From DASRFA01 sp035651755 (lineage in GTDB: Bacteria; Desulfobacterota; Binatia; UBA12015), in assembly GCA_035651755.1 (NCBI GenBank), contig DASRFA010000017.1, forward strand, positions 124,001 to 188,000: a stretch of 64,000 bases of DNA, written 5' to 3'. Within the stretch, counting starts at the first letter, position 1; each line of letters begins with the position of its first letter. The notes below the pieces were generated by a model. That model was not told where the DNA came from. It was given only the letters and a program-made list of their open reading frames with translations, and did no database searches. Both the position numbers and the translations under genes were made by a program. Of the stretch, positions 1 through 8,679 are shown piece after piece.

Positions 1-158
1 TGCGGCCCCGGCGGCGTCCCCTCGATCGTCTCCGCGGCGACGTCGAAGGCCACGAGCTCTCCGCCGTGGGACTGGATCGTTCGACCCGCAGCGGCCTGGT
101 ACTCGCCGTAGAGCTTGGGGTCGTTCACGACGTACTGCGCGATGAAGTATGCGGCCAT
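1..158 (-). CDS. DUF1330 family protein (C-terminus beyond window edge)
   Basis: The reverse strand reads from an ATG at 158 into the left edge, giving 52 residues. It begins MAAYFIAQYVVNDPKLYGEY and continues with a Gly-Gly-Glu-Leu segment. This is the N-terminal pattern of the DUF1330 family, small ferredoxin-fold dimers of unknown role that resemble antibiotic-biosynthesis monooxygenases. The start has a GGAGGAGGAA Shine-Dalgarno stretch just upstream. It begins 18 bases after the diiron-oxidase gene, so the two are probably one transcript. The rest of the gene is outside the window. Confidence 0.8.
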   Translation of the reverse strand, partial: MAAYFIAQYVVNDPKLYGEYQAAAGRTIQSHGGELVAFDVAAETIEGTPPGP

Positions 159-176
159 GGTTCCTCCTCCTGCGCT

Positions 177-875
177 TCAGATCGCGGCCTGGATGCCGTC
201 GAAGAACTGCCACCAGGCGTCGAGGGAGTGTTGCAGGGCGTCGCGCACGCGGGCCTGGGTCGCGGCGTCGGTGGCGTGGCGAACGACGATGTTGTCGCCG
301 ACGTCGCTGTGCTCCGCATCCGCCTTCTCGTGGATGTCCCAGAACGCGACCGCCTCGAGGGTCAGCCCGTAGTTCTGCTGGAGCCGGCGCGCCATCGGCC
401 CGAAGGCGCCGGGGACCTGCCCCTCGGCGGCGAGGTTGATCGCGGCCGCCGCCTCGATGAACGACCGCTGCTTCGTCGACAGCTCGAACCAGTCGATCAG
501 CGCTCGCGTCGCCGGCAAGGGACGGCCCTCCGTCATGTCCAATCGCGACAGGCCGACCGCCTCGCCGAAGCGGATGAAGAGCTCCGGGTGAGGCAGGTTG
601 CACCCGGACAGGCGACCGGTCTCCTCCTCGTAGACGCTCTCCGCGAGCTCCATCCGCTCCTGCGGAAACGGACAGTTCGCGTGCATCGCGCTCACGGCGC
701 GCGGGAACTCGCGCACCTGCAGGAAGAACTGCACGGCGAACGACTTGAGCTGATCGCGGCTCAGCTTGCCGTCGGCGAGCGCGAGCCAGAGCGGGTGGCC
801 GCCGAAGGTCCGGCGCGCCTCGATGCGCGCGACCAGATCGCGAATGAACTGTGCCGGGGGCAGAACCTCGCTCAT
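177..875 (-). CDS. heme-oxygenase-like diiron oxidase / oxygenase (TENA/PqqC-like fold)
   Basis: This 232-residue all-helical protein has the ligand pattern of heme-oxygenase-like diiron oxidases: acidic residues EEE at 83-85, H96, E141 or E151, and a terminal H182-x3-D186-x2-H189 motif (HEKADAEH). Known relatives include CADD, UndA and BesC. They use O2 to oxidise, cleave or decarboxylate small amines and acids, and some oxidise their own side chains. The metal ligands are seen; the substrate cannot be deduced. The gene precedes a DUF1330 gene and is divergent from an acyl-CoA dehydrogenase operon. A plain TenA or PqqC role is less likely because no thiamine or PQQ genes are nearby. Confidence 0.78.
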   Translation of the reverse strand: MSEVLPPAQFIRDLVARIEARRTFGGHPLWLALADGKLSRDQLKSFAVQFFLQVREFPRAVSAMHANCPFPQERMELAESVYEEETGRLSGCNLPHPELFIRFGEAVGLSRLDMTEGRPLPATRALIDWFELSTKQRSFIEAAAAINLAAEGQVPGAFGPMARRLQQNYGLTLEAVAFWDIHEKADAEHSDVGDNIVVRHATDAATQARVRDALQHSLDAWWQFFDGIQAAI

Positions 876-974
876 GAGCTCCTCCGTCGCGGCTCGCTTC
901 CGTGCCGACGGTTGCCGACCGCCGACGACGCCCTTTGCCGCACCGTCGCATAGGACTATATCCGTCGATCGGAA

Positions 975-2165
975 ATGTCATTCTCGAAAAGTGATCGCGG
1001 GGATTCTCCTTCCACGACGGATCTCGCCGCCTACCGCGCGGAGCTGCACGCATGGCTCGACGCGCATCACGAGGAGCTCGCGCCCCGGTCCGGCGCGCCC
1101 CGAACGCTCCAAGCCCGGGTCGCGCAGATGCAGAAGGTGAAGTCGATCCTCTTCGACGCCGGCTGGATGCAGCTCGGATGGCCGGAGCGCGTCGGCGGAC
1201 GAGGCGGGTCGCCGATGCTCCGGACCGAGCTCGGCGCCGCGCTCGCTGCGCGCGACCTCGCGGACCCCGGTCTCTTCTCTCTCGTCGAGGTGCTCGTTCC
1301 GACGCTGATCGACTTCGCGCCGCCCGTGCTGGCGGCCGACGTCGTCCCCCGCCTGCTGTCCGGGGCGGAGCTCTGGTGCCAGGGGTTCTCCGAGCCGGAC
1401 TCGGGAAGCGACCTCGCATCGTTGCGCTGCCGCGCCGCGCCCAGAGGCGGCGATGCCGGCACGGCGACCGAATGGGTGATCACGGGACAGAAGGTCTGGA
1501 CCAGCCTGGCCCAGTTCTCCGACCGCTGCGTGCTGCTCACGCGAACGGGACCCGCGGAGTCGCGTCACCGCGGCATCACCGCGTTCTTCGTCGACATGCA
1601 CAGTCCCGGGATCGCGGTCGCGCCGCTCGAGATGCTGAACGGTGAGCTGGAGTTCGCCGAGGTCTTCTTCGACGACGTCGTGGTGCCGGCCGATCGCATG
1701 CTCGGACAGCTGAACGGCGGCTGGGCCGTCGCGATGAGCATCCTCCCGTACGAGCGCTCGTCGTGCTTCTGGCAGCGCATCGCGTATCTGTACCGGCGGC
1801 TCCAGCGGCTCGTCGACGTCGCGCCGGAGGACGACCGCGCGGCGGAGGCGATCGGGGAGGCGTACGTGCAGCTCCACGCGCTCCGCGCCCGCTCGCGCGC
1901 GACCCAGCATCGGCTGGCCGAGACCGGCGCGATCGGCGCGGAGACGTCCATCGACAAGGTGCTGGTCGCGACGGCGGAGCAGACGACGTACGACGCGGTC
2001 CGCCGGCTGCTGCCCGGGACCGTCGAGATGGACGACGGCGTCGCCGGCGACTTGTGGCGCAGCGAGTACCTGTACTCGCGCGCCGCGACGATCTACGGCG
2101 GCACCGCCGAGGTGCAGCGCAACATCATCGCCCGCCGCCTGCTCGAGCTCGGGAGCGAAGAATGA
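975..2165 (+). CDS. acyl-CoA dehydrogenase (catalytic-type subunit)
   Basis: This 396-residue FAD-dependent acyl-CoA dehydrogenase has the usual N-terminal helical domain, a middle beta domain with the flavin-contact motif WCQGFSEPDSGSDLASL (about residues 134-150) and VWTSLAQ, and a C-terminal helical domain ending IYGGTAEVQRNIIARRLLELG. It should introduce the alpha-beta double bond in an acyl-CoA. Its stop overlaps the next ORF start as ATGA, so the two dehydrogenases are translationally coupled. Paired FadE proteins of this kind form heteromers in steroid and terpenoid side-chain degradation. The Shine-Dalgarno is weak, but no better start exists before the conserved region. Confidence 0.9.
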   Translation: MSFSKSDRGDSPSTTDLAAYRAELHAWLDAHHEELAPRSGAPRTLQARVAQMQKVKSILFDAGWMQLGWPERVGGRGGSPMLRTELGAALAARDLADPGLFSLVEVLVPTLIDFAPPVLAADVVPRLLSGAELWCQGFSEPDSGSDLASLRCRAAPRGGDAGTATEWVITGQKVWTSLAQFSDRCVLLTRTGPAESRHRGITAFFVDMHSPGIAVAPLEMLNGELEFAEVFFDDVVVPADRMLGQLNGGWAVAMSILPYERSSCFWQRIAYLYRRLQRLVDVAPEDDRAAEAIGEAYVQLHALRARSRATQHRLAETGAIGAETSIDKVLVATAEQTTYDAVRRLLPGTVEMDDGVAGDLWRSEYLYSRAATIYGGTAEVQRNIIARRLLELGSEE

Positions 2166-3139
2166 TCGGGACCGGTGAGCGCGCCGCGATGGACGAGACC
2201 GTGCGCGGCGCGATCGCGGACGCCCTCGCGCGCGGCGATGGCGCGGACGTCGACGGCGTCCTCGCCGGCCTCGCTTGGCTCGAGATCCTCGACGGCGATC
2301 GCGACGCCGCGATCGAGATCGTGTTCCGCGCGCTCGGCGCCGCGAACGCGACCGCGACCCCGCTCGACGACGTGCTCGCATCCGCGCTCGGCCACGAGCC
2401 GCGCGCCGACCTCGCGGTCCTCCTCCCGCGCTTCGCGGCGTGGCAGCCGCCGGGACGGATTGCCGACGGCGACGTCGAGGCGGACGGCGTGGCGACTGCT
2501 CGAGTCGCGTCCGCCGCCCGGCAGATCCTCGTCGTCTGCGGCACGGAGTCGGAGCCGTGGAGCGTCGTCGTGCCGACGAACGACGTCGAAGCGCAGGTCG
2601 TACGCGGGGTGGACCCCGAGAGCGGCCTGCGAGCCGTTCGCGCGCGCGGCATGCGATCGAGCGCGGCGCGCCTCGATGCGGCCGCGTGGTGCTCGGCCGT
2701 GGCGCTCGGCCGGCGCGCGGTCGCGCACCAGATCGAAGGTGCCTGTCGCGCGATGCTGGACCTCGCGCGCAGCCACGCCATGGAGCGCGTGCAGTTCGGC
2801 CGGCCGATCGCGCGGTTTCAGGCCGTCCGGCATCGGCTCGCGGATACGCTCGTCGCCGTGGAGGCGCTCGAGGCCGCACTGGCCGCCGCCCGCGAGCAGC
2901 CGAGCCCGGAGACGGCGGCGCTCGCGAAGGCCATCGCGGGGCGTACGGCGCAGACGGTCGCCCGACACTGCCAGCAGGTGCTGGCGGGCATCGGCTTCAC
3001 CACCGACCATCGGTTCCACCGATACCTGAAGCGGACCATGGCGCTCGAAGGCCTGCTCGGATCGGCCGACGCGATCGTCCTGGACGTCGGACGCCGGCTG
3101 CTCGCCGACCGTCGCGTCCCGACCCTGATCGAGCTCTAG
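2162..3139 (+). CDS. acyl-CoA dehydrogenase, partner subunit
   Basis: This 325-residue acyl-CoA dehydrogenase-like protein starts at the ATG overlapping the preceding stop. Its C-terminal domain is recognisable (RVQFGRPIARFQAVRHRLAD near residues 211-230, then QQVLAGIGFTTDHRFHRYLKR). The N-terminal and middle parts are shortened and poorly conserved, and the acidic-serine flavin loop of the first subunit is absent. This is typical of the second subunit in heteromeric FadE pairs, where the active site is shared. An alternative start at 2189 would remove nine residues. The first subunit and this one most likely act together; the substrate is unknown. Confidence 0.82.
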   Translation: MIGTGERAAMDETVRGAIADALARGDGADVDGVLAGLAWLEILDGDRDAAIEIVFRALGAANATATPLDDVLASALGHEPRADLAVLLPRFAAWQPPGRIADGDVEADGVATARVASAARQILVVCGTESEPWSVVVPTNDVEAQVVRGVDPESGLRAVRARGMRSSAARLDAAAWCSAVALGRRAVAHQIEGACRAMLDLARSHAMERVQFGRPIARFQAVRHRLADTLVAVEALEAALAAAREQPSPETAALAKAIAGRTAQTVARHCQQVLAGIGFTTDHRFHRYLKRTMALEGLLGSADAIVLDVGRRLLADRRVPTLIEL

Positions 3140-3149
3140 ACTGGGCAGA

Positions 3150-4067
3150 TCAGCCGCCGAAGCGCTCGATCAGGAGGCCGTGTCGCAACCCGCGGTCGCT
3201 CACGGTGAGCTCGTCCTTGCGCAGCTTGGCCATCACCGTCCGCACGATGCAGGCGCCGGCCAGGACGACCTCGGCGCGCTTGGGCTGCAGGCCGACGATG
3301 CGTCGTCGCTCCTCCGTCGAATGCGCGCGATAGAGCTCGATCTGCCGATCCACCTCCCGAACCGTGAGAACGGCGCCCTGGACGGCCTCGGGGTCGTAGA
3401 CGCGGAGCTGCTTCATGACCGCGGTGAGATTCGTCACCGCCCCGCCCATCCCGACGAGAGCGTCGGGTGCGGGCGCGTCGTCGAGCCGCGAAAGCTCCGC
3501 GCCGATCGCGTCGATCGCCCGTTGCAGATCGGTCGGCGACACGACGCCCGTCAGGCCGTAGCGTTCGGCGAATCGCACCGCCCCGACGTTCAGGCTGAAC
3601 TGCTCCGTCACGGCGGGCCCGCGGCCGAACGTGAACTGGCTGCTGCCGCCGCCCGTATCGAAGATGATGATCGATCCCATCCCGAGCCCGAGGCCGGCCT
3701 TCACGGCCAGATACGCCAGGCGCGCTTCCTCCACGCCCGAGATGATCTCGATGCGAACCCCGGAGCGCCGTGCGACGGCCTCGATGAAGTCGCCGCTGTT
3801 GCGCGCCGTGCGCACGCCCATGGTGCCGACCGCGGCCACGGCCGCTGCGCCCGCGCGCTGCGCCTCGGACGCCATGCCGCTGATCGCCGCGACCGTTCGC
3901 TCGATGGCATCGGGCGTGAACGCACCGCCGCTCGCGTCCAGACCTTCACCGAGGCGGGTCACGTCCGCGCGGTCGACGACCGTCGTCCACGTCCCGTCGG
4001 CGTGCTTCTCCCCGATGTGGAACTTCACCGAGTTGGTCCCGACGTCGATGACCGCGTAGCGCGCCAT
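3150..4067 (-). CDS. Ppx/GppA-family phosphatase (exopolyphosphatase-like)
   Basis: This 305-residue protein has the actin-like ATPase fold of Ppx/GppA: an N-terminal phosphate loop (AVIDVGTNSVKFHIG), the catalytic-glutamate region ISGVEEARLAYL near 110-121, and the second phosphate loop FDTGGGSSQFTFG. It has only the two-domain core and lacks the C-terminal HD-like domain of long Ppx proteins, as is common in short bacterial homologues. Expected substrates are polyphosphate or pppGpp. The gene follows a CYTH-like gene by 10 bases on the same strand. That pairing supports a polyphosphate role. Confidence 0.88.
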   Translation of the reverse strand: MARYAVIDVGTNSVKFHIGEKHADGTWTTVVDRADVTRLGEGLDASGGAFTPDAIERTVAAISGMASEAQRAGAAAVAAVGTMGVRTARNSGDFIEAVARRSGVRIEIISGVEEARLAYLAVKAGLGLGMGSIIIFDTGGGSSQFTFGRGPAVTEQFSLNVGAVRFAERYGLTGVVSPTDLQRAIDAIGAELSRLDDAPAPDALVGMGGAVTNLTAVMKQLRVYDPEAVQGAVLTVREVDRQIELYRAHSTEERRRIVGLQPKRAEVVLAGACIVRTVMAKLRKDELTVSDRGLRHGLLIERFGG

Positions 4068-4077
4068 GCGACGCTCG

Positions 4078-4662
4078 CTACGCCGGCCAGCCGAGAAGGC
4101 GCTTCAGACCGCGCGGATAGCTGAGGTTCTCGAATCGCTCGAGGCCCATCTCGCGGACGGCGTCGCGAACGCGTGCAGGCTCCTCGGACTCGATCGCAAC
4201 GGTACGTGTCGTCCGTCCGTCTACCGCCACGTCGGTCATCTCCGCGAGGCATCCGCCGACCGTGTAGCGGCGACGCGTCTTGTGGATGCGAACGATGCGC
4301 ACCCCGCGCGGCGGATCCGCCAGCTCCGCTTCAAGCGACTCGAGGTCGTACTCGTTCCGGAGAGGGACCGCCGCGACGCGAAGCGCGGCGCATACGATCG
4401 CGACGTCCGCGGCCCGAAGCGGGAAGGCCGCCTTCATGACCGGCCGCCATTGCTCCAGGCCATGCGGGTCGACCTGCTCCAGGCTCTTGACGTCCACGAG
4501 CCCGTCCCGGACCTTGACGTTCGCGTCGCAGTGGGGCGACAGCCAGTACGACTCGTCGCTTTCGGTCGACTTGACGGGAGAAAGCGCGCGCAACCGCTCG
4601 TCCGCCTCGCCGAAGCTCGCTGCGAAGGTTCTCCACTCCCAGCGGGGAACGATGGTTTCCAC
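4078..4662 (-). CDS. CYTH-like (triphosphate tunnel) protein, probable
   Basis: A GTG start at 4662 is chosen because GAGGTG lies seven bases upstream and homology-like sequence (PRWEWRTFA) begins at once; a longer reading from 4698 adds only Trp/Arg-rich sequence. The 194-residue product has alternating charged strands, WEWRTF, VKVRDGLVDVKSL and VRIVRIHKTRRRYTVGG, consistent with the inward-facing Glu/Arg/Lys residues of a triphosphate tunnel. CYTH proteins hydrolyse tripolyphosphate or bind polyphosphate. Linkage to a Ppx gene fits. No CHAD domain is present. The fold assignment rests on pattern and context only. The 148 bases upstream (4663-4810) hold no recognisable gene. Confidence 0.6.
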   Translation of the reverse strand: METIVPRWEWRTFAASFGEADERLRALSPVKSTESDESYWLSPHCDANVKVRDGLVDVKSLEQVDPHGLEQWRPVMKAAFPLRAADVAIVCAALRVAAVPLRNEYDLESLEAELADPPRGVRIVRIHKTRRRYTVGGCLAEMTDVAVDGRTTRTVAIESEEPARVRDAVREMGLERFENLSYPRGLKRLLGWPA

Positions 4663-4810
4663 CCGGCACCTCGTCGAGGACCACCAGCAGGCTCGCACCG
4701 CCGCCGGCCACCGTCAATCGAGGTCGGGCGGCCAAGGCGCCGGCAGGCACCGAAGCGATCGAGGTCGAGGGCCGCGCGGAGGTGACGTCCGCCGGGACGG
4801 AGGCCCGAGA

Positions 4811-5656
4811 TCAGTCCGACCAGGGCTCCTCGTTCCACGGCCGATCGAGCGGCGCCATTCCGCCTCCGACCGGGAAGAACTGCCGCTGGGCATACGTCTC
4901 GCGCGCGAGGCCGTGGCCGAGCTCGTCGAGGAACGCGCGCTTCAGATCCTGCATGAACAGCATGCGGGTGTAGCGGAGCACGAGCGGAGGGCGCTTCGCG
5001 AGCTCGCGCGCCAGCTCCCACGCCCGGTCGAGGAGCCGGTCCTTCGGCAGCACCTCCGCCACCGCGCCCCATTCGAGCGCTTCCCGCGCGGAGAGCTTCT
5101 TGCCCGTCAAGAGCATGTAGCGCGCGCGGTTGCGTCCGATGAGCCAGGGCCAGAGGACGTGCTGCCCGTCGCCCGGCACCATGCCGCGCGGGAAGTGAGC
5201 GAGGTCCTGGAAGTAGGCGTCCTCGGAAGCGAGCACGATGTCGCCCAGCAACGGGACCTCGGAGTGGATGTTGCAGGGCCCGTTGACGGCGCTGATCATC
5301 GGCACTTCCACCGCGAGCACGTTCTCGATCAGCATGCGGCCGTACCAGGCCTTCTCGTCGAGCTTCATGAGGCCCTTCTGGCCGTCCATCGCGACGTACA
5401 GGGGCTTCTCCACCGGAGCGGCTCCCCAGTCCGCGTTGTAGTTCGCGCCCGTGCCCGTGTGGATCAGGACCTTGATCTCGCGATCGCCGGCGACGTCGGC
5501 GAAGGCGTCCGACATCTCGTCGTGCGCCTTCCAATCCCACACCAGGCTGCCCCCGTCGGTGTGGCATTGCATGAGGAGGATGCCTTCCTCGCTCAGCTCG
5601 AACCGATAGTTGATGTACCGGTCCTTGTACTCCGCGAACCTGGCCCGCTTCGCCAC
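4811..5656 (-). CDS. crotonase-fold C-C hydrolase, 6-oxocamphor hydrolase-like
   Basis: This 281-residue crotonase-superfamily protein starts at a GTG with AAGGAG nine bases upstream. Its closest pattern known to me is 6-oxocamphor hydrolase, an enzyme that cleaves a cyclic 1,3-diketone without CoA: HTDGGSLVW plus AHDE (H45), VNGPCNIHSEVP (H131), YFQDLAHFPRGMVPGDG (D151, H154) and the following WPWLIGRNRARYMLLTG. These His and Asp positions match the residues I recall as catalytic in that enzyme. It is followed by an ordinary enoyl-CoA hydratase and two acyl-CoA dehydrogenase genes. Retro-Claisen ring opening of a diketone is therefore the most interesting reading. A CoA-dependent hydratase remains possible. 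Confidence 0.8.
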   Translation of the reverse strand: MAKRARFAEYKDRYINYRFELSEEGILLMQCHTDGGSLVWDWKAHDEMSDAFADVAGDREIKVLIHTGTGANYNADWGAAPVEKPLYVAMDGQKGLMKLDEKAWYGRMLIENVLAVEVPMISAVNGPCNIHSEVPLLGDIVLASEDAYFQDLAHFPRGMVPGDGQHVLWPWLIGRNRARYMLLTGKKLSAREALEWGAVAEVLPKDRLLDRAWELARELAKRPPLVLRYTRMLFMQDLKRAFLDELGHGLARETYAQRQFFPVGGGMAPLDRPWNEEPWSD

Positions 5657-5672
5657 GCGTGTTCTCCTTTCG

Positions 5673-6458
5673 TCAGCTCGCCGTGGACGACCGCTTGAGA
5701 AAACGGGCGACGTTCCGACGCAGCTCGATCGTGTCGAACGAATCGGCTTCGGCGGTCATCGCGAAGTCGATCGTCGCGAGCACCGCTCGCTCGAGGTGGA
5801 GGTTCAGCACCCGCTTGGTCGCCTCCACGGCCTGCCGCGGGAGCGATGCGATCCGGTGGGCCGCCGCGACGGCCGTGGAGAGCACCTCGCCGTCGGGGCA
5901 GACGTGATTCGCGAGACCGATCTCCCGCGCCCGCTGCGCGCTGATGCGGTCTCCCGTGAACGCGTACTCCTTCGCGAGGAGCAGGCTCGTGTGCAGCGGC
6001 CACGTGATCGGGCCGCCGTCGGCCGCGACGAGCCCCACCGTCACGTGCGGATCCGACAGGTAGGCCGACTCCGCCATGTAGACGACGTCGGAGAGCGCGA
6101 TCACGCTGCAGCCCAGGCCGACTGCAGGTCCGTTGACGGCGGCAATCACCGGCACGCGGCAACGGATCATGTTGAACACGAGCTCGCGGCCCTCCGCGAT
6201 CACCTCGCGTCGTAGATCGCGGTCGTTCGTCATCCGGTCGAGGAGGTCGAAGTCGCCGCCGGCCGAGAACGCGCGCCCTTCGCCCGTGATGACGGCGACG
6301 CGCGCGTCGCGATCCGAATCGAGCAGCGGAAAGACGCACGTCAGCCCGAGGTGCAGGTCGTCGTTGACGGCGTTCAGCTGGTCCGGGCGGCAGAGCCGCA
6401 CGATGCGGACCGGGCCGTCCGATTCGACGCGCACGGCGTCGGGAAGCGGGTAGTTCAT
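5673..6458 (-). CDS. enoyl-CoA hydratase/isomerase
   Basis: This 261-residue member of the crotonase family has the oxyanion-hole motifs FSAGGDF (about residues 65-71) and the AAVNGPAVGLGCSVIALSD segment near 112-131. After SDPHVTVGLVAADGG it lacks the usual second catalytic glutamate pattern: it has a GLVAADGG loop where many hydratases have GxxPxxGG. The reaction could be hydration, isomerisation or another thioester chemistry. It lies 16 bases upstream of the oxocamphor-hydrolase-like gene and 22 bases downstream of an acyl-CoA dehydrogenase on the same strand, so it is probably part of one beta-oxidation operon. Confidence 0.87.
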   Translation of the reverse strand: MNYPLPDAVRVESDGPVRIVRLCRPDQLNAVNDDLHLGLTCVFPLLDSDRDARVAVITGEGRAFSAGGDFDLLDRMTNDRDLRREVIAEGRELVFNMIRCRVPVIAAVNGPAVGLGCSVIALSDVVYMAESAYLSDPHVTVGLVAADGGPITWPLHTSLLLAKEYAFTGDRISAQRAREIGLANHVCPDGEVLSTAVAAAHRIASLPRQAVEATKRVLNLHLERAVLATIDFAMTAEADSFDTIELRRNVARFLKRSSTAS

Positions 6459-6480
6459 GGATCTCGTCTCCGTGGGCTGC

Positions 6481-7614
6481 TCACGCCACGGGAAGGCCGA
6501 GGATCCGCGTGGCGATGATGTTCTTCTGGATCTGCGAGGTCCCGCCCATGACGCTCTGCGCGCGGCTGTAGAGATAGATCTTCAGCGCGACGTCGTCGCG
6601 GTCGACCACCGCGCGCGATCCCGCGACCGAGAGCGCCGCCGCTCCGACGCTTTGCTCGACCCACGTCATCAGGATCTTGTCGATCGAGCCACCGGGCCCG
6701 TGCTCGAGCCCGTCGAGGCGCTCGGAGAGCCTCCGGCGCACGTGCAGCCGCAGCATCTCCGCTTGCACGTGGGCCCACGCGACCGCCTCGCGCTGGTCGC
6801 TCCGGAAAGCGCCGGGATCGCGCCGCACCGTCGCCTCGAGGTCCTTGACGGCCTTCGCGTAGCGCGCGACGTAGCCCACCTCGCCGGGCTCCCGCTCGTG
6901 GCTCACGATCGTCATCGCGATGCGCCAGCCTTCGCCGGGCTCGCCGATCAGGTTGGCGGCGGGCACCCGCGCATCGTCGAACACGACCTGGCCGAACTCC
7001 TTGGTGATGCCGTTCATCATCCGGAGCGGCCGCTGCTCGATCCCGGGCTGGCGCATCGGAACGGCGAACGCGGACAGACCCTTGTGCTTCGGGACGTCCG
7101 CGTCGCTGCGCGCGAGCAGGAAGCACCAGTCGGCGACGTCGGAGTAGCTCGTCCAGATCTTGTGCCCGCGGATGACGTACTCGTCGCCGCGGCGCGTGGC
7201 GATCGTCCGGAGCGCGGCGAGGTCGGAGCCGGCGTCGGGCTCGCTGAAGCCCTGGCACCAGCGCTCGCGCCCGCTGATGAGGCCGGGGAGGAAGCGCTCC
7301 TGGACGGAAGGGCTGCCGTGCGTGGTGATCCCGTGCACCAGGTATCCGAGGCTCGGACGCGGCGGCGCGCCCGCGGCGGCGAGCTCTTCGTCGAGGATCA
7401 CGTCGAAGACCGGCGGAAGGTCGTGTCCGCCGAAGCGCGACGGCCAGGAGAGCCCGAAGAAGCCTGCGTCGTAGAGCGCGGTGTGCCATTCGGCCTGTCG
7501 CGCCCAGTACTCGTCGTCGGTCGACGAGACCGGCAATCCCGGATTGTTGTCCGCGATCCAGGCCCGCAGACGCGACCGGAACCGCGCTTCGTCCGGCGAG
7601 TCACGGAAGTCCAT
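6481..7614 (-). CDS. acyl-CoA dehydrogenase (catalytic-type subunit)
   Basis: This 377-residue acyl-CoA dehydrogenase shows the flavin/substrate loop WCQGFSEPDAGSDLAALRT (about residues 138-156), the HKIWTSYSDVADWCF strand and the C-terminal MGGTSQIQKNIIATRILGLP. Its N-terminus (MDFRDSPDEARFRSRLRAWI) is the usual family start. The start codon overlaps the end of the upstream dehydrogenase gene by 14 bases, so the pair is coupled as in the 975-3139 operon. Together with the two downstream crotonases it forms a four-gene minus-strand set that suits alpha-beta desaturation, hydration and C-C cleavage. Confidence 0.92.
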   Translation of the reverse strand: MDFRDSPDEARFRSRLRAWIADNNPGLPVSSTDDEYWARQAEWHTALYDAGFFGLSWPSRFGGHDLPPVFDVILDEELAAAGAPPRPSLGYLVHGITTHGSPSVQERFLPGLISGRERWCQGFSEPDAGSDLAALRTIATRRGDEYVIRGHKIWTSYSDVADWCFLLARSDADVPKHKGLSAFAVPMRQPGIEQRPLRMMNGITKEFGQVVFDDARVPAANLIGEPGEGWRIAMTIVSHEREPGEVGYVARYAKAVKDLEATVRRDPGAFRSDQREAVAWAHVQAEMLRLHVRRRLSERLDGLEHGPGGSIDKILMTWVEQSVGAAALSVAGSRAVVDRDDVALKIYLYSRAQSVMGGTSQIQKNIIATRILGLPVA

Positions 7615-8644
7615 CGCGCGCCCCCAGACGCGTGCGCTCGATCTGACGCAGCTGCTCGCCGTCGTCCCCGAACCACTGCGCGGAGAGCAACGCCCGGCGC
7701 AGGTGGACGTGGACGATGCAGTCCCACGTGTTTCCGATCCCCCCGTGCACCTGCACGGCGGTCTCGCAGACCGTGCGCGCGGCGCGGGCGCAGTACGCCT
7801 TCGCGACGCGCCCGGCAGCCCGAGCTTCGACGGCGTCGAGCTCGTCGACCGCCCACGCCGGGTAGAGCGCCGCGCTGAACGCGCCTTCCGTCAAGCAACG
7901 AGCCTCGGCGAGCAGGTGCTGAACGGCTTGGAACGTTCCGATGGCGACCCCGTATTGCCGCCGCTCCTTCGCGTAGGCCACCGTCACGTCGAGCACGCCC
8001 CGTAGGACGCCGACGATGTCCGCGCTCGTGAGCGCGAGGCCGAGCGCCGTCCAGGCGTCGAGATCGCTCTCGGTGAGGCGCCGCGAATGATCGCGAACGC
8101 GGTCCAGCGCCACGCCCGCCGGCAGCCGGCGGATCGCGCGCGTGAGGTCGGCGCCGTCGCTCGCGCCGTCGGCGGCTGCGAGCGCGAGGTGGTAGCCGTC
8201 ACCGCCGGGGACGAGGACGTACGCCGCGACGGGCCCCGTGGCCGCGTGATCGACCGCGAAGATCGGCGCGTCGGTCACGGGGCCGGACGCGACCGCAGGG
8301 CCGATCAGGTCGGGCGCGAACGCGACGACCGCGCCGTCGACCGGCGGCACGCCTGCGCGGCGAGCGAGGTCGGCGGCGAGGATCGGGCCCGCGAACGGGA
8401 CGTCGGCGACGGCTTCCCCGAGCGCGTCGGCGATGATCGCCGCCTCGACGCCGCTCGCGAGCGGAAGCCCGTCGCCGCGGTCGTGGCGGAGATCGAGCCA
8501 CCCCGCGCCGCGCACGGCGCCCGCGAGGCGCTCGCTCCGACCTCGCTCGGCGAGGCCCAGGACCGTCCGCGGCCCGAGCTCGCGCGCCATGCGGCGCGCG
8601 GTGCGCCGGAGCTCCGCCTGTTCCGGGGTGTCGCGGACGTCCAT
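7601..8644 (-). CDS. acyl-CoA dehydrogenase, partner subunit
   Basis: This 347-residue protein starts at the ATG at 8644 (MDVRDTPEQAELRRTARRMA). A longer reading to 8737 lacks homology and would cross the divergent promoter. The C-terminal dehydrogenase domain is clear (YAKERRQYGVAIGTFQAVQH, then ETAVQVHGGIGNTWDCIVHVHLRR), while the middle domain is divergent and the acidic-serine flavin loop is missing. It is the likely second subunit of a heteromeric enzyme with the gene that follows. It is divergently transcribed from the ferredoxin reductase gene across 91 bases. Confidence 0.85.
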   Translation of the reverse strand: MDVRDTPEQAELRRTARRMARELGPRTVLGLAERGRSERLAGAVRGAGWLDLRHDRGDGLPLASGVEAAIIADALGEAVADVPFAGPILAADLARRAGVPPVDGAVVAFAPDLIGPAVASGPVTDAPIFAVDHAATGPVAAYVLVPGGDGYHLALAAADGASDGADLTRAIRRLPAGVALDRVRDHSRRLTESDLDAWTALGLALTSADIVGVLRGVLDVTVAYAKERRQYGVAIGTFQAVQHLLAEARCLTEGAFSAALYPAWAVDELDAVEARAAGRVAKAYCARAARTVCETAVQVHGGIGNTWDCIVHVHLRRALLSAQWFGDDGEQLRQIERTRLGARDGLP

Positions 8645-8679
8645 GGTGAGAATGGCGCTTCTATCACAGGAGAGTCTGG

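Noticed and set aside
4663..4810. Small gene upstream of the CYTH-like gene
   Set aside because: Frames here lack a plausible start with ribosome binding site and show no conserved pattern.
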